Assembly: GCA_963669155.1 (NCBI GenBank)
Contig: OZ022577.1
Span: forward strand, 10,980,395-11,044,394
From: Arbacia lixula
Lineage: Eukaryota; Echinodermata; Echinoidea; Arbacioida; Arbaciidae
Direction: 5' to 3'
Length of the DNA stretch: 64,000 nucleotides
The notes beneath the pieces are model-generated. The model worked only from the letters and a program-made list of their open reading frames with translations. It was not told the origin of the DNA and searched no databases. The position numbers and the translations under genes were made by a program. Below, piece by piece: positions 22,701 through 37,700 of the stretch (position 1 is the stretch's first letter; each line of letters begins with the position of its first letter).

Positions 22701-25700
22701 TTGACCTTTGACCTCAATCAGATTTGAGCCCAATTTTACACACTTGATTAGTTTTATGCAATACATACATGTACCAAGTTTGAAGCAAATCTGCTTAACG
22801 GTTCTCATGATATTGCCTAAACGGATTCGGGACGGACGGACGGACTTACGTACGGACGGACGGACGGACGGACTTACGTACGTACGGACGGACGGACGGA
22901 CGGACAACCCGAAAACATAATGCCTCCGGCCACTTCGTGGCGGAGGCATAAAAATACAACCACTTTTCCAATTAATGTTACATTTCTGAGACTTTCATAT
23001 GACTAACAAATTTTCTTGTGATTGGTAAGTACAACAATCTGACACCAACTCGAGCTTCAATAGTCTCACTACAAAAAGCAGACATCTATGTTCCTTCATG
23101 TGTACTAGACTAAGTCTTAATAAAGAAACATAATTACTATTCCCAGCTTTCAGCAAAGATATATTACTTCAATACAACCATCAATCCTCAAGTTCGATTT
23201 CCCTCACTGCATCCATAACTGTCCTCTTATCCGTCTCAGCAGCCGAATGTAGTTTCCATCGACATATCATAAATCATGTTAAGAAGTCACTCCCACATAC
23301 TGAACCATACAGACAGCTGGCATGTGACCTGAATTCTACATCACACTGACGCTCATACAGTATGCACTTTCATATATAATTGACAGAATTAATTAAAGGA
23401 GTATCAAACCCTGAAAATAGGTTGACTTGAAAACATGTAGAATAACCAGAGAAATAGTAAGGCAAGAGTATGAGGAAAATTAGATATGTTTTTTGAAGGA
23501 AGTTGTGATTTTTTGAAAAACGAAAGAGCTGGTACTAAATCCTGATAATTCAAGCCTTCATAGGCGACTCCCATCAGTCCATCATTGTCATTGTTCTTGT
23601 TTACCATGCAAAAACAAAACAATACTCTGCAGCATCACTTTGTTACTTTTAATTGATAGAGCAAGATTAAAGATGCAGGGACAACAGATTATCAAACACA
23701 AAGAACTTACTTCAATCCAGTCTTATTGTGTTCATTTTTTTCTCAATCTGTTTCACTGATTTTTCTACATATATATTCCATGATTTTTTTTTAAGGATTT
23801 CAGTTCCCTTTAACCCATTTTTGGGATGAAGGTTAGTTTCTGGGATGGGGGTTAGAGGAATTGAAAGGGTATCTGTACCTTGCACATGTGCTGCTTGTGG
23901 CTCTCTGACACCCGCATATCAGCGCTGTCTGTAACGGCCAGGTGCATGTCATTTAGCCAATCAGAGAGCTCGTTGTAGAGTACTTCAAACTCAGGAGTGG
24001 AACTCAATGATGAACTGTTGCTGGTGGATGTATTAGCAGGGGAGAACCTGTGTAAAATACAATAAAAACATCCAGTTATAAATATCCTGCATTTCTGAAA
24101 GGCTACAAATTGAACATTTAACAGAGAACACATTGGCTCTCTTTTTCTTTCCTTTTTCATAGTTTTGGATGTATATTTAATTATGTATTTTTGTTTGTGG
24201 CCTCAAAATTTGTATAAGGAATCAAATATGTTTGCAATATTTTAATATTCTTTCGCTTAATGTTGAAATCATGGGCCAGCCATTAGACACTGAATCCTAT
24301 AAATACAAAAGTACACATGGTTGCAGCGTTATATTGGAGACTGACCTTGGAAAATAATTCAGCTTCAAAACTCCAATGAAAACATGATGAACATATGAAA
24401 CATCGAAACACCTACTGCAGCTTGTATGCTATTCAAGAACACACAAATAACTACCAAAACACCTGGCAGCTTTTGAGCTAGTTTGTATAAATACATTTAT
24501 GAATGCTTTTCACAGAAATGTACAGTATTGAGCGGAATCAATTGTGATTGGTTCTTCAGTTTTCCTGTACTGTCTGTGAGTCATTTCAAAATACCACATG
24601 CACTAACTAACATCAACAAAAAGGGAGACACAAAGAATCAATGGAGGATTCCTAGCTTTCCCATCAGCACATAATTCTAAAATAAATGTAGATATTTTGT
24701 AATGTTTTTAACATTTAAAATCATTTGTGTACATGAGAATAAAATTGAAATCATATTTTTGGTCTGTGGTTGTAACAGATATCCTGAAACCAGATGAGTC
24801 CCTTTGAATCAACAAATTATTTACAGTCCTATACTTTAAATGGTGTGTCTAAATGTCCAAGATTTTTTTTTTCATGTGAGTAGATGTAAATAATGAATTA
24901 AAGGAGGGAAGAAAATGGTCAATCATCATGGAATCTCTGAAGTAGAAAGTACAATGTACAAGAGGTATAAGAACTACAAAAGACTTTGATTTTTCTCATG
25001 TTATGAGACATCATTCAAGCACACCCCAATATATTCAAACATGATTTGTGGCAGACCCCTCATTTCTGTCAAATTCTATTGTAGTCACATGCCAACTTCA
25101 AGAGCTCTTGACAGTTAAATAAACCCTTAACATTATAAACCAAATGAAGAGAAACCAAGCAAATATAAGTACTCCACTTCATCTGATTAATTTGGCATCT
25201 TCTCCATCTTCCCTATGGCTAATACAATTTTGACACGAGCTCAAATTTGGATTCTACTTTATTACGAGCCAAGTTTGGGTACTTCCACACAACGCTCGCT
25301 AATATTGATCGGGCTCTAATTCAATTTCAGGCAATCAATATTTATTCTGTCAACTGATCAAGGTGATTGCTATTTATATAGTTTCTATGTGCAGAGGACT
25401 TTAATGCTAACAATTTGACAATTGCTAGGAATGGGACTTAGTATGGCAATAGGTTTTCTTATGTGGATTTTCTCATTTTTTCAATTGTTTTCTAGGTACT
25501 CTTTTTGCCTCTTTCTTGAATTTTCTACCTTTGAACAATTAATTAGCTCCCATGATATCTATTTTCCAAGCAGTATCATACTTCATACATGTATGCAATT
25601 TTAAACTAAAATTATATATCCTTGTTCTGACCCTTCCTTATCTTTTCTCTCTGTAATTATCATTTTGGCCCATTGGCTTACATGAACTTTTCCTTTTTTT

Positions 25701-28681
25701 TCCTTTCAAATTCCAAGAAGTTCTTCCTCCAGTCATTGGTTTGCCTCTTCTCCTTTTCTTAATTTTTGCATTTATTTTCAAGCAAATTTCTTACTCTGTA
25801 ATAACGCACACAAAAACTCATACTGTATACGCCATATATTTCGTGAGTCTAATTTTTTGTGAATTAGGACTTCTCGACAATTTCGCGAGTGGTTAAATTC
25901 ATGATCGTGCAGTACTAGTACTATTAGTACATGTGCTCGTGCACGGTGTATTCATGTTTTTGCATATTGTTAAAATTGCGAATAGCATCCGACTCACAAA
26001 ATTCGCGGGAAAAAAAGAGCAAAATGTATGGCGTACACAGTATTTAATTTTTTTTTTCAGAATTTAGACAAAAGAAACAATATTGTAATTTCCAAAAAAG
26101 GAAGAGCCAAAGAGATTTAATCATCATTGGACACCAACCAGATCTATGTACACTTTTATGGGTTTTAATTTTATTATAATTTCTCAATTCGAAACAAAAA
26201 TTTTGATGAGGAAAAACAAGTTGTTGTCATATTCTACCATGTATCATACTACATACAGGGGGAAACAGTAAACTGGATGGTTACTTTGGTCATTGGTTAC
26301 TTTGTATATACTGATTCTGGCAGAGTGTTAACAGTACCTGCTGGTAGATTGCACTGGTGTTTGGCTGGTCCCTGGCTTGCGGCTGTGTGATGGTGTCGAC
26401 TGAGAGATGGAGACAGTGACTGGAGAGCTCCTCCCCTGGTTCCTTCTCAGCTTCATCCTCATGAACTCAATGGCATCCCTCGTCTCCTCAACCACCAGTT
26501 CGTTGCAGCTCTGAGGGAAAGATAGAACAATGCATAATAAGCTCAATGAACTTAATGACCCACAATTCACTCCTTTTATGACTGAACATATGGGTGACAT
26601 ATGTTGCTCTATTTGTGCGTATCACTTGTGTAGAAACACACAGTGAAATGTTATTGTACACACATTCGGACATAAACAACGTTTCTTTAAGAATATTTAA
26701 CCACACTATCTAATAACTTCTACACTACATATAACATTAAGGGGGCAATATTCCAATGCATGAACTAAGAGGAATGTGCATCCATTAGTTCTCAAGTGCA
26801 TTTATCTCATTATTTCCATAAATCATCTTATCAGATCTTTCGCTCCACTGAATGTGGACATAACCCATACGTCAGTCTGAGGATTAAAAATAGCCTGACA
26901 GGATACCGCTTTCCGGGGTCATTGCATCTCATCTAATTGGTCAAGCATATTGCCGCTTCCTCGGCTCCATAACTCACTGACCCTCCATCTCTGATAGCCA
27001 TTCAGGTTGTGGACGCCATGGCAATGATGACGATGAAAACTAATGGTTTCAGCATTCATTCCGACTCCCACTCACTAACCCACCCACCCACCCAGAAATA
27101 TGATCCAATCTAATGGGAAGTGGTGAGATGTATGCTAGATTTTTAATATGTAATGTTCCAATTCGGTGAAAGAACTAATAATGGGAAATCTAGGTTAAAA
27201 TCAATGACAAGGTGGCCATTGAGAACTACCTGAAGTGGGAGTAATTTCTTTATGTGAAGATTTCACATTATACTTTTTACAAGTCACATGAGTTACAATT
27301 TCAAAAGGAACTTATATTTGTACATTCATCGAAGTACATTGTATGATTGTACCAAGCACATTCATGCTTCTAACTTCGATTGCTATCATTATATAGATGA
27401 ACTGTACTGCAACTAAGTCTGCAACATTGGCTCCATGCAGATAAACGAACCTCCTACTAATGGGTCATTTAATCACTCAAAATGATCAAATAGATCAATA
27501 GTATACGAGCATCATAAACTTAAAAAAAGAAGGCTGATGGAACCTGAGGATATGTCAGTCAGGCATTAAAGGTCAGCGTAAATCATCCTGGGGATTTTTG
27601 TTACATTTTCATAATGAGGTGGACAAATAAATTACAGGTTCTTCATTAACATGAGTCATGTTTATATTTCTTAGAAAAAATTGGGACAGCTCTTCACTTA
27701 ACATCTCCCTAATCAGCCTGACATCAAGGCCAAATATTCACGTAACATTCCTTCACTCTCTAGTGCTATTGGAAACTACAATGTACATGTATGTGAAAGC
27801 TCCAGCAATCTGGGTCTCTATGATGAAAAGTTCTGTCAGATCATTTTGGAGGGTAAATGATTTAATAATCTTCCTGGGCATTTGCATCTTTCTATAGGTT
27901 AGTTTACACTGTAGTTTACATACATGTATGTACACTCAGGAAATTCAAGGAAAAGTTGACACTTGCCAAACATCATAAAATTTACTGTATCTTATAAAAT
28001 ATTTGTGCTATCATGACGAATTTGATGTCAAACAAATGAGTATGTCAAGCGCCTTCATCACATAGCTTTGCCATCAGTAGCTGAATAATATTTAGATATC
28101 ATTTTTTTCATATTTTAAACAAATTAAAAATAAAACTTGACAAAAACGTTTCATATTTGTGCTACACTGCTTGTTACATCTCAACACAAATATTTCAGAC
28201 TACACTTTTTGTTCAGTGGTGACATACGTATCATGATAGAAAATGTATTATAAATCATAGATTTGACACTTACATATTTCTATGAAACGATGTATGACAT
28301 AAGAATAACAAACAATAGAATACATTTGGCACGAATATTACTTTTTTTTTCTTCAAAGAAAATTCCACCTGAAATATAATTTAATCCTAATGGCAGCCCA
28401 ATCATGTGAAAAAGCTTAATACGCTCAATTTTCATTTCATACCAAATTCGTCATGGTAGTATTTCTGAAGATAAAATAAATTTAACAATGTTTGGCAAGC
28501 GAACAAATTTCACTGAATTCCATGGGTGTATGTTAACTTTTGGCCTCAACTGAATACAGAGTTACAAAATTAGGAACCCATGCACAACAGAGTTTGAGGC
28601 TAAACTTTACAGGGTACACCATACCCATCTTTACTCTATACATACATGTACAGTTATGTGCAAGTAGACAAAGCACACACA

Positions 28682-28735
<54 letters not shown>

Positions 28736-31700
28736 CCATCAAACAATCGGTAACAATAAATTTCTTCAAGGCCCCTCTCGTGCAAAATGTATCATCATTA
28801 TCTAACGGGTAGACTATGCAGAAATTGCTATAGCAGACGGATGGAGGGGATATAGTCGATGATATGATATCCAGGAGACCTACGTATATGTTTCCTTGAC
28901 TCTTCTTGCTTAATGATGAGCGTGACTGACTGGAGAGTAAATCATCTCATCTGCCTCCGGAATAAACTTGCTGTTTATTTAAGTATTGGACATTTCCGCC
29001 TTCATGTTGCAACCTAACTGCAACAAACAATCTGACCAAACAATATAACAAATACAGACCGGTTTAGATAACAGTGTAAATACTTAATGATGCTACAATT
29101 AATACAAATGCGTACATGTGTATGATAATCATACACCGTAAGTGTAAATGCAATAGAGAGAAGGACGAGGAGCAAGGAGATAAGACTTCAAAGGATGAAA
29201 GAAAATAAGGAGGTTCAAGTGAAAAACATTTCAAAGAAAAGAAAAAGACAACTGAATAATATAGATGGGAGGTTAAAAGACCAGACCTTAAATGAAGAGA
29301 AAACAATGACAAGACCTACAGAATGAATGGAAAGAAAAAACCCGACAGGCATAATTTCATACCCCTTTGTGTCCAGTATTGATGCTAGTCTCAACCACAG
29401 CCAGAGCCTCTTTAATCTGCTTGGCCTGGATGTCTAGACTCCTCTCCAGCAGGTTCCAATCAGACACAACAGCCTGGAGTCTGGATCTGAGGCTAGAAGA
29501 CACGTCTGGGGACTGGTCTATGATGTCATGGCCCTGGATCACTATGCGCTCTGTCTGGTTCTGGTGGGTTTGCACTTCCAGTGAAAAGGCCTGTAGTTTG
29601 AAGGGAAAAATGAGAGGGGGAGAGGAGAAATGTCAACTACTGAAATGAATGTCAACAATACAGTCTATTAATAGATATAAAACATTCATGATTCTGGATT
29701 AAAAAGAACACGGTAATAAAATGCAGAAAAAAAATAATTTACATCTTAATAATAATCGGGTGCATGTACAATGTAGATAGTGTGTGTTTTTCTTTTTAGT
29801 GGGCTAGCATGATATGACGCCAATTAAAAATACGTTTTCCACATTTATTGTTCACACAAGAATTGTGTCTGTGACCCTCCCTGCATCTCCCCAGTGGCAA
29901 CAGTGTTTTTTTTTTACCCGTACATTCATTTATAATATTCATCACTGAGAAATGTTCAATTACACGCACCGATTCTTAGATTATATCAAATCAAACTCAT
30001 ACCCATTTCCCTTTCTGCTGATTTACATTATTCATCACCACAACCATGAACACGAAATGATAACTAGTATTTGTATAAAAAAACATCAAGAAAACTTCAG
30101 AAAAAAGACTCTCAATCATACTCATGAATTATTGTATAGCACCTGTTTTAAGGATTACTCTACATGAACAGGTCATAGCGAACCACTCCCTCTTTGAGAG
30201 AAAATGTTTAGGGTGTTGGTCCCATGGAGGAAAGATTACAGACAAGGGTCTAATCAACGGCAATCTTAATTCCATTTTGATAACCGTCTTGAGATTACAG
30301 TGATCTATTACTGTGACTCAGCATGGCTCATCCTGTCTAGTCACTTAAATCAGTGATAAAGCAGTTGTCATGGCGATTGAGTTAATCGACCAGACAGTAA
30401 AGGGAATTAGGGACAGCTGTCCCAACACATTCATAGGATTGTGAATATTACATTCACGCACATACTGTATAATGGTGCAAAATGTGGAAAAGAATGAAAA
30501 CAGCCCAGACTCTACCTTAATTTGACCATATTTTACCCCTCACAAGACAAAAATAATAAATTCAAGAGAGAAACAAAAATTTTTTTGTGTGTGTGTGTGT
30601 GATTGTAAAGTGGACAAAATATTGCTGACATCTTTTATTTGAGATGGTAAAATATTAAGAACATTGATGTTAAGAAAGAACCAACCGTCTTCAAGTGGAA
30701 CAGCAATGCTACAGGCTGATAAGCTGATCGTTGGCTGTGCAGAGGACGAGTGTTGAAGTACATTTCCTGACTTTGTTCTCAACCACATATGATTCACGTT
30801 CCACTGAACTGGATTTACGTGTGAGCATGGCAGCAGTATGTGTGTAGGTGTAGTCCCAACAATAGTATTCTGAGCCGTGAGCTTCTACCTTCACGATACA
30901 GCTCAAGAACTGGGAGGGCCACATCCTCTCGGAGGATTTTCCCTTTTCCCCACAGTGGCACCCGGCCAAGAGTCTGTACTCGGCAATCAGCGTACAACAA
31001 AAGGCATAGCACAGCCTTGCCACATCTTAAGGCTAAGCATTAACCTCTCTGTATGCCAGGTGTGCATTGTGTCACCAATAATGCACATAAATCCTATAGA
31101 GGCAAAGCAGCAGTTTATGTGACACATAAAGGGTTAAAGCCTTAAAAGTGCAGAAATACCCCCCATGTTCCATTGATTAATTCTGACAATGAATGTTCTT
31201 CCATGAAGCTTAATGAGATGGCTCCGTATTGTTAATGAAGCCCAAGCCAGACAAAGGTCTCTTTATCCAGAACCAATAGGCCATATCGCAGCCAGGGTAG
31301 GTGTATTGACTATTGATTTGGGATTTGTCAAGTCTTATTGTCGGTTAGCCTAAGGACTGGGAAGCTGGGATTTGGCCCTGGTCTATTAGTCTATTGTTCC
31401 AGGTTCCTTCAATGAAGGATCATTATGAGAAGCTTCCTTTGGGCTTCTTGCAAGATGCGGATGTTTACTTTAAAATGTTTTCAAGGTAGGTACATGAATA
31501 ATGTACTTGGTACACATACCTCTTGCTTTTAAACATTGATGTAAGAGCACCTTCTTATTGATTATATAGTGTACAACTACTACAATTACACATACACTTT
31601 GTACAAGAAAGGTTACATCTGAAGGAAATACATTCATCTAACGGCCTTCACAAGCCTACAAACAGTTGATTTGCTGTGAAATCCAAACTTTAAATAAATG

Positions 31701-34700
31701 TATTTAGGTAATGGTAGATATTTTGTAAATAAATCCACCTAGCTCCATCCAATTTAGTCAATGAAAAATAGAGTTTTATTGTCTCATAAAGACATTCTAA
31801 ACCTTTCCTATGCCATACAAAAGACATGAGTTTTGTGTCTATCAAATGTAAATGTGGCACACTAAGAGTTAACATAATGCATTGTGTTAGCACAAATTAT
31901 GTGGAGACGATGGGATGGATCAAGCCTGTGGAAGATATTGAATAGTCCAACCTACAGTTGCTCTTCGACAAAATGGAAACCAGTAGATATTCCTCATGAA
32001 ACAGAACACTCATACATAGGGTTTAAGCAGCCTACATACATTTGTGCATCTCAAACAAGTACAGTAAGGATGTGTAATGGGATACATATCCCGGAAATTG
32101 CTTTTGAGCAGGTGTACATTTTTCCCACATCCTCTAATTCAATTGGCTGTAGGGTATCCTGTACAGTGTGACAACTAGCATCTACTGAACAGTTGATCAA
32201 ATGTTGGTTTGCAGGCTTTCCCTTGTACAGTTTGTGTGTTGCAGTTACTATTTACTTGTATGCTGTTAACACAAAATTTACATTTGTAATTCGGATACCT
32301 GATTTGTTCGTATCCTGAATATTCTTTCATTTCAATCAAAAGCTATTTGATTTTAATTTTTGCTCATGGAGGATCTTGAGAACGCCAGACATCACCTCCT
32401 CTCGATAACATTTAGAGCAAATTATGTAGTATTCACTTGATCAAAATCTATAATTTGCCATGTTCAAAGATGTCTTCAGTACAAAGTGGGACCCCTGCCA
32501 CGTGGCATAAAACATGCTCCATTACACATAGATGCCGGTCCTACGGTAGCATCAATAGCTTGGCAATTAGCGATTTACTGACATGCTCAAATTATCGTGC
32601 TCATTAGCAATCCAATACGGTGTGTGACTCAATGCTCTCTTGCTTCACACGATCTGTCAGCAACCATTCATAATTCACAGAATCTGCAGCATCTGCCGTC
32701 ATAAGTATAGTCTAGGAGAGCAGACTTCTTTTTTGACAATAAATTTGAATCGATGGCTCCTCTAAAAGTGCATCCATTATGTTGTACAGGTCTTTTGGTC
32801 TTATTGCCAATTAGCTCCACAAAAATGAAATGGAGAAAATAAGGAAAAGAGAAAAGGTATTTAAAGTCCAAAATAATATCAAAATTTACTGATTGCTCAT
32901 ATTTTTCACAAGTGTGCTACATGCAGAAGGTACATGTAGACTACTATTCAATGTGCAGCACATGCAGAAGCACAGGTTATATTGTACTTGTGGGTTCATA
33001 TGATATGCCAATAATAAATTAATTATGAGATGTAGTGCACTATCACATGTATGTCAAACTGATGGTATATGTGCATTATCATCAATGTACTGTGGAATGA
33101 ATGAGATGTTGTTGATCCTGTTGTAAATCTTCGTAACAAAAATTAATACATACATATTCTCAACGAACAGTATGTTTTTTTTTAAACAAATTTATACACA
33201 AAGAATAGAGATGATTTAATGGCTCCACTGCAACACCACATTTTCATACCAGGATTTTCAATTTAGCAAATTCAAAAATTTTTCCTTTATGCCAATGTAT
33301 TTCTTTTATTTCTCTGCGTAACTCTCTCATCAATGCAGAAAGCCAATGGAGGTTTCAAGGCACAATGATATAATGGTTAATTGCCAGAATTCTTAAATTA
33401 AAATAATCTGCCCCTTTTATGTTAAATGAACATTATTTCTATATGAAACTATTATCAGCACATAATTTATAGCAAATATTTCTACATTTTTTCTGGGCCA
33501 AGCATTCATGATTAAGCCGCACGCACTACACAACCTGCACAGCGGGGGCTATAGTTAATACACATGTGCAGCCATGAAGGCTAGTATCTAGCATGGCCGA
33601 CTATATCAGCGCTAGTCAGCGATGATCATCCGGAGGATCAGGAGAGGCTATTGGATTAGGACTGAGGAGACGCACAGAGCTGGGTGATGAGAAGTCCCAC
33701 TTAAATACACCAGGAATATATTTTCATTCAAGGCTGATCTGTAGCATTCATGCTATATTAAGTGACATATGTTTGAGGTCCATAACTTGGATACACAGTA
33801 TGTATCTTGATATTATGAATAATTAGTATCACAGTTTGAAAGTAAAATATTTAAGTGTTTCTACAACATGTAAGTTATCATCATGCAAGAGAGACAGGTC
33901 ACATGAGGTTTATTGACACATGTACATGTAGTCTAAACAAGACATGTATTGTACAAGTACACAAATCAAGTTGTGGGATAATTACATGCAACCCTTTGTG
34001 TGCCAGATACATTTTTAAAATGCTGCTCTACATGTATGTGAATTGTGAGTAAAGTCACACATGGCACACGAAGGGTTAAGGGAATTTCATGTATAACATG
34101 CATTAACACACACATTGGTATTTAACTTGCAAGTTATTTCCTTTCTTTTTTGTTTGTGTGAAAGTGGGGTTGACATTTCAGACTGCTGTATCTGGCTCCG
34201 CAGACGCACAATTGAACAGGAAGCCGATATGCATGTGAGTATGCTATCATGTGTAACAAACAGCAGTGAGCGAATATTTCAACAGATCAGTGAGCGAATA
34301 TTTCAAGTACATGCACAAGTAAGTTCCACTGCTTAAAAGCAAAATGGTTGCTTTCACAAGGTGTGCAATCTGTGATTCTTAGAATCCCAAATTTGACTAA
34401 TAATCAGAAAGATGTAATCTGTTTTTAATATACTGTAATATGCATGTCCACAATGAGTCTCTCTATTGGGTTGTCTCCCTTAATGTCTCAATCAACTGAC
34501 TTCTTTTCAGTTAAATAGAAGTTGGTACTTTTAAAAACATTAAGAATGAAGATAAATCCACTTTAACATTCTAACATTTAATTTGAAAACAAGTAAGTGA
34601 TATCAACCCCCTTGTTGCAACTACAAGTACGTACATTCGCTCAAAAAGGTCAGTAGCCATTTGCATTGTTAAAATTGTGCACATTTTATCAAAAGAACTA

Positions 34701-37700
34701 AACTCTTGAACTTACATGTAATTCACATTTTGAAGGACTAACTAAATGTGTTGGAAGCTCAAGCAGAGAAAATTCAATGTGAGTTGAAGCAGAATTCACA
34801 GGGGCCTCAGAGGAAAGGATTCAAACAAAAAATCACTGACAAAGAATGACACATGTAGTACTCATGTACATGTGTGAGGCATTTTGGGTACCAGTCGTTC
34901 ACGGCATATGAGTGAAGTTCACTTCAGTTACCAGTATCTACAGTATGCTTGAATGAGACAAAGTGACGACTTATACTTGGGGTAGGAACGCATCATTTAG
35001 CGTTGGATAGACAGAGCTGGAGTGGATTGTGAGAAATGGCGGGCTATGGCGGCCGTGTTGGATAGATATGGCACCATACAGATGAGCTAGAGATCAACTT
35101 CTCAGCAAGACTGCAATCGATTGCAGTCACATGCCAGTCACCTCTGTGTATTTGTACAGGGATTGACATCAATAAATTGCTGTCAGGTGGGAAATTGCTC
35201 TCAGCCTGCATTCTACTGTGCATGATTTGAAGAGTTCTGTAAATTGCCATCTCATAATAAAATTACATGTGTGATGAATTGACATTCAGATTTCAACACA
35301 ATTAGTCCTGGAAAATGTAAGTAATCTTTAAATCGTCTGAATTGGTATTGCAAAGTCACAGGTGCTTCATATTCTTTAAAGTACAGCACTGTTTAAGTTC
35401 TATTTCACAGACCTATCAGAAATCTTCACAGCTATTTCATACTTGGTACATGTAGGAACACTGTCAATCCACCATGATTTTGAAGGATGAAAATTGGAGA
35501 TTAAACCATACTTACATCGGCTTCAATATGTTCCCACATATAGAAACCTTTGTAATCCTGCATCACTTTGAAGGATGAAAAAGGGAGATGAAAACATAAA
35601 AAACGGAGGAGCAAGAAACATACCAAGTGTCTCTCAAGGAGCACTCTGATGCTGGGGATGCTGTGGGCTGGGGCCTGCCAGCAGGTGGTGAACTGCACAG
35701 CCTCCTGCAGCCATGATGTCACCTGGTCTAGCTCAGTGTTGAACACCTGCAGGTTAGGGGATAGAGATTGATGGGAGGAGGAAGAGTATGGATGTTATTG
35801 CACACATGTAGGCTTTGTATGATATGGGTGATTCCATCAATCAATTGATGTGACATACCAGAACTCTATGTTAAGCCCCAACACATTTTCCTATATTTAT
35901 TTCAGCACAAAAAGCATGACGAACTCTACATGTAACTATCTTTAGATGTAAATATTACAGTATATAGATGTGATGTCTATGTTATAGAGGTAAATCATAA
36001 ACAAATTTGTATCACATCAAACATTGTATAGATTACCTATTGAAATAGTCAGGGAATGGTATACAAATACTGAGTGTTTATGAGTGCAATGGACAGAATA
36101 TTTCATGAGGTGAAAGATGAAAAGATCCATTCAACGAGAGTTGAATGCATCATTCATTTCATCTTTCACAGAATGAAATATTCTGTCCATTGCAGGAATG
36201 AAAAAGCATTCATATTTGTTTCAGAAAAAGCATTCATTATTTGTTTATATGACACCAACTTAGCTCGGTATGCATGAAAGAGTACAGCTGCTGAGCGGTT
36301 TCGGTTCACATACACAATACACGCGAGTACTGGTGGTCTCGGCGAGCGTGCAATGGACAATGTCGTATGGATCCAAAATTGCACGATAAATGGATCCAAA
36401 ATTGCACGGTTGATGACAACATTGTAAATGTACTGAATGATTGATAAAAAACAAACAATCAAATGACAGGGATATATTAATGGCCGATTCAAATTTGCCA
36501 ACAAATGGTCTCTTCTTTAGTGTGTAATACAATAACTCATACCTCTGTTATGACCTTTATCATGCATGCCCTAATCTCATGTACATGGACCCATATTTCC
36601 TCCTCTACAATATCCCTGACACCATATTTGCATACTGTACATTACATGTACAGGGTACTCAATACACACAAGACAGGTTGGGAGTAATTGTTTTTCACTT
36701 TCCCACAAATATGTGAAACTAATTATGCATGTAGGTATATTTCTTTTGTTCTTGATATAAATAAGTAGGTTTTCTACATGTTTACATAAATCTATCTGCT
36801 CTGTATTAATGGAATCTGATCTGGATTTGGATCTTATTCAACATACTTCCTGATCAATGTTTGATTGGGGTAGCTGCCATTTGTATGAAGTCATATTGTA
36901 AACAAAAACAAGGAAGTTATTTCAGCAAATATAGGCACAATGATGTTGATATAGTCTGTTCCTCCCCCCCCCCCCCACCCCCCCCGCAAAAAAAAGTATT
37001 TCATAATTTATCTGCAATTCCAAATGGACAAAGTATGCTTAAAGGGAATATACTGTACTGGGAAGACAAAAATCCTTCAAAAGGTGATCATGAGGAATCT
37101 TCTTGCCAATGGTCTTAAATTCTTGCATTGTCCATTTTAGAAAATTGCCCTCAAATGATCCACATCTGGAGTTATTAGTGATTAAATCACAAATCTTCAA
37201 AGTGTTGGGGCCGAACACATTGAGGATTTTGTGATTTAATCACTAATTACCACAAATGTGGATCATTTGAGGGCAAATAACTTTCAGCAAGTTTTAACAC
37301 CATTGGCAAGAAGATAAGTCACAATCACCTTTTGAAGGATCTTTTGTTTTCCCAGTATAGTATGTCCTTTAAAAGAGCATTGAAAAAGTATACACTGTAC
37401 ATGTATGATACTGTACCTGCCAAGACTTCTTTAACACAGAATGCAGACATGCACTCATATCTTCCTCGGTCTGTCTATTCATACTTGTTTCAAACTGAAG
37501 CACTTTTCCCATTTCCTACATGTTCATGTACACCATAGTCCACAAAAGGATGGGAATATTCCATGGAACAATCCTTGTCACAAGTTTTCAACCAAATTCT
37601 GAATTTACAGATCCAGAGTATTATCCAGAGAGAGAGAGAGAGAAGTCACAAAATGTACATGTGAACAATGCATCACACGTACAAAAAGTCTGAAAAGTTT

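Larger units (their letters stand above)
12798..23878 (-). other. Intron 5 of the nesprin-like gene, 11 kb
   Basis: Largest intron of the model. It contains a deleted family-B foldback element (14.7 kb), a diverged 90-bp direct repeat (17.04 and 17.52 kb), a TA-flanked inverted-repeat element (18.3-19.0 kb), a four-copy 140-bp minisatellite (20.3-20.9 kb), poly-C and poly-T tracts, a 1.45-kb tandem/TIR element (21.5-22.95 kb) and a foldback MITE (23.4 kb). I found no further spectrin-like exon. The exons on either side join to make one complete spectrin repeat, so none is needed. Confidence 0.8.
29591..35623 (-). other. Intron 2 of the nesprin-like gene, 6 kb
   Basis: Holds two roughly 90-bp foldback elements (31.04 kb, 33.99 kb). 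It also has three higher-complexity, less AT-rich islands (about 30190-30430, 32350-32690 and 33490-33700) with homeobox-type TAATTA/ATTA cores, CACGTG and TGACTCA sites that could be intronic enhancers. That is a guess from composition. No exon-like frame found. Confidence 0.7.

Noticed and set aside
22698..22949. Frames with repeated Arg-Thr-Asp-Gly or Ser-Val-Arg-Pro
   Set aside because: Translations of the GGAC tetranucleotide block in a transposon-like repeat.
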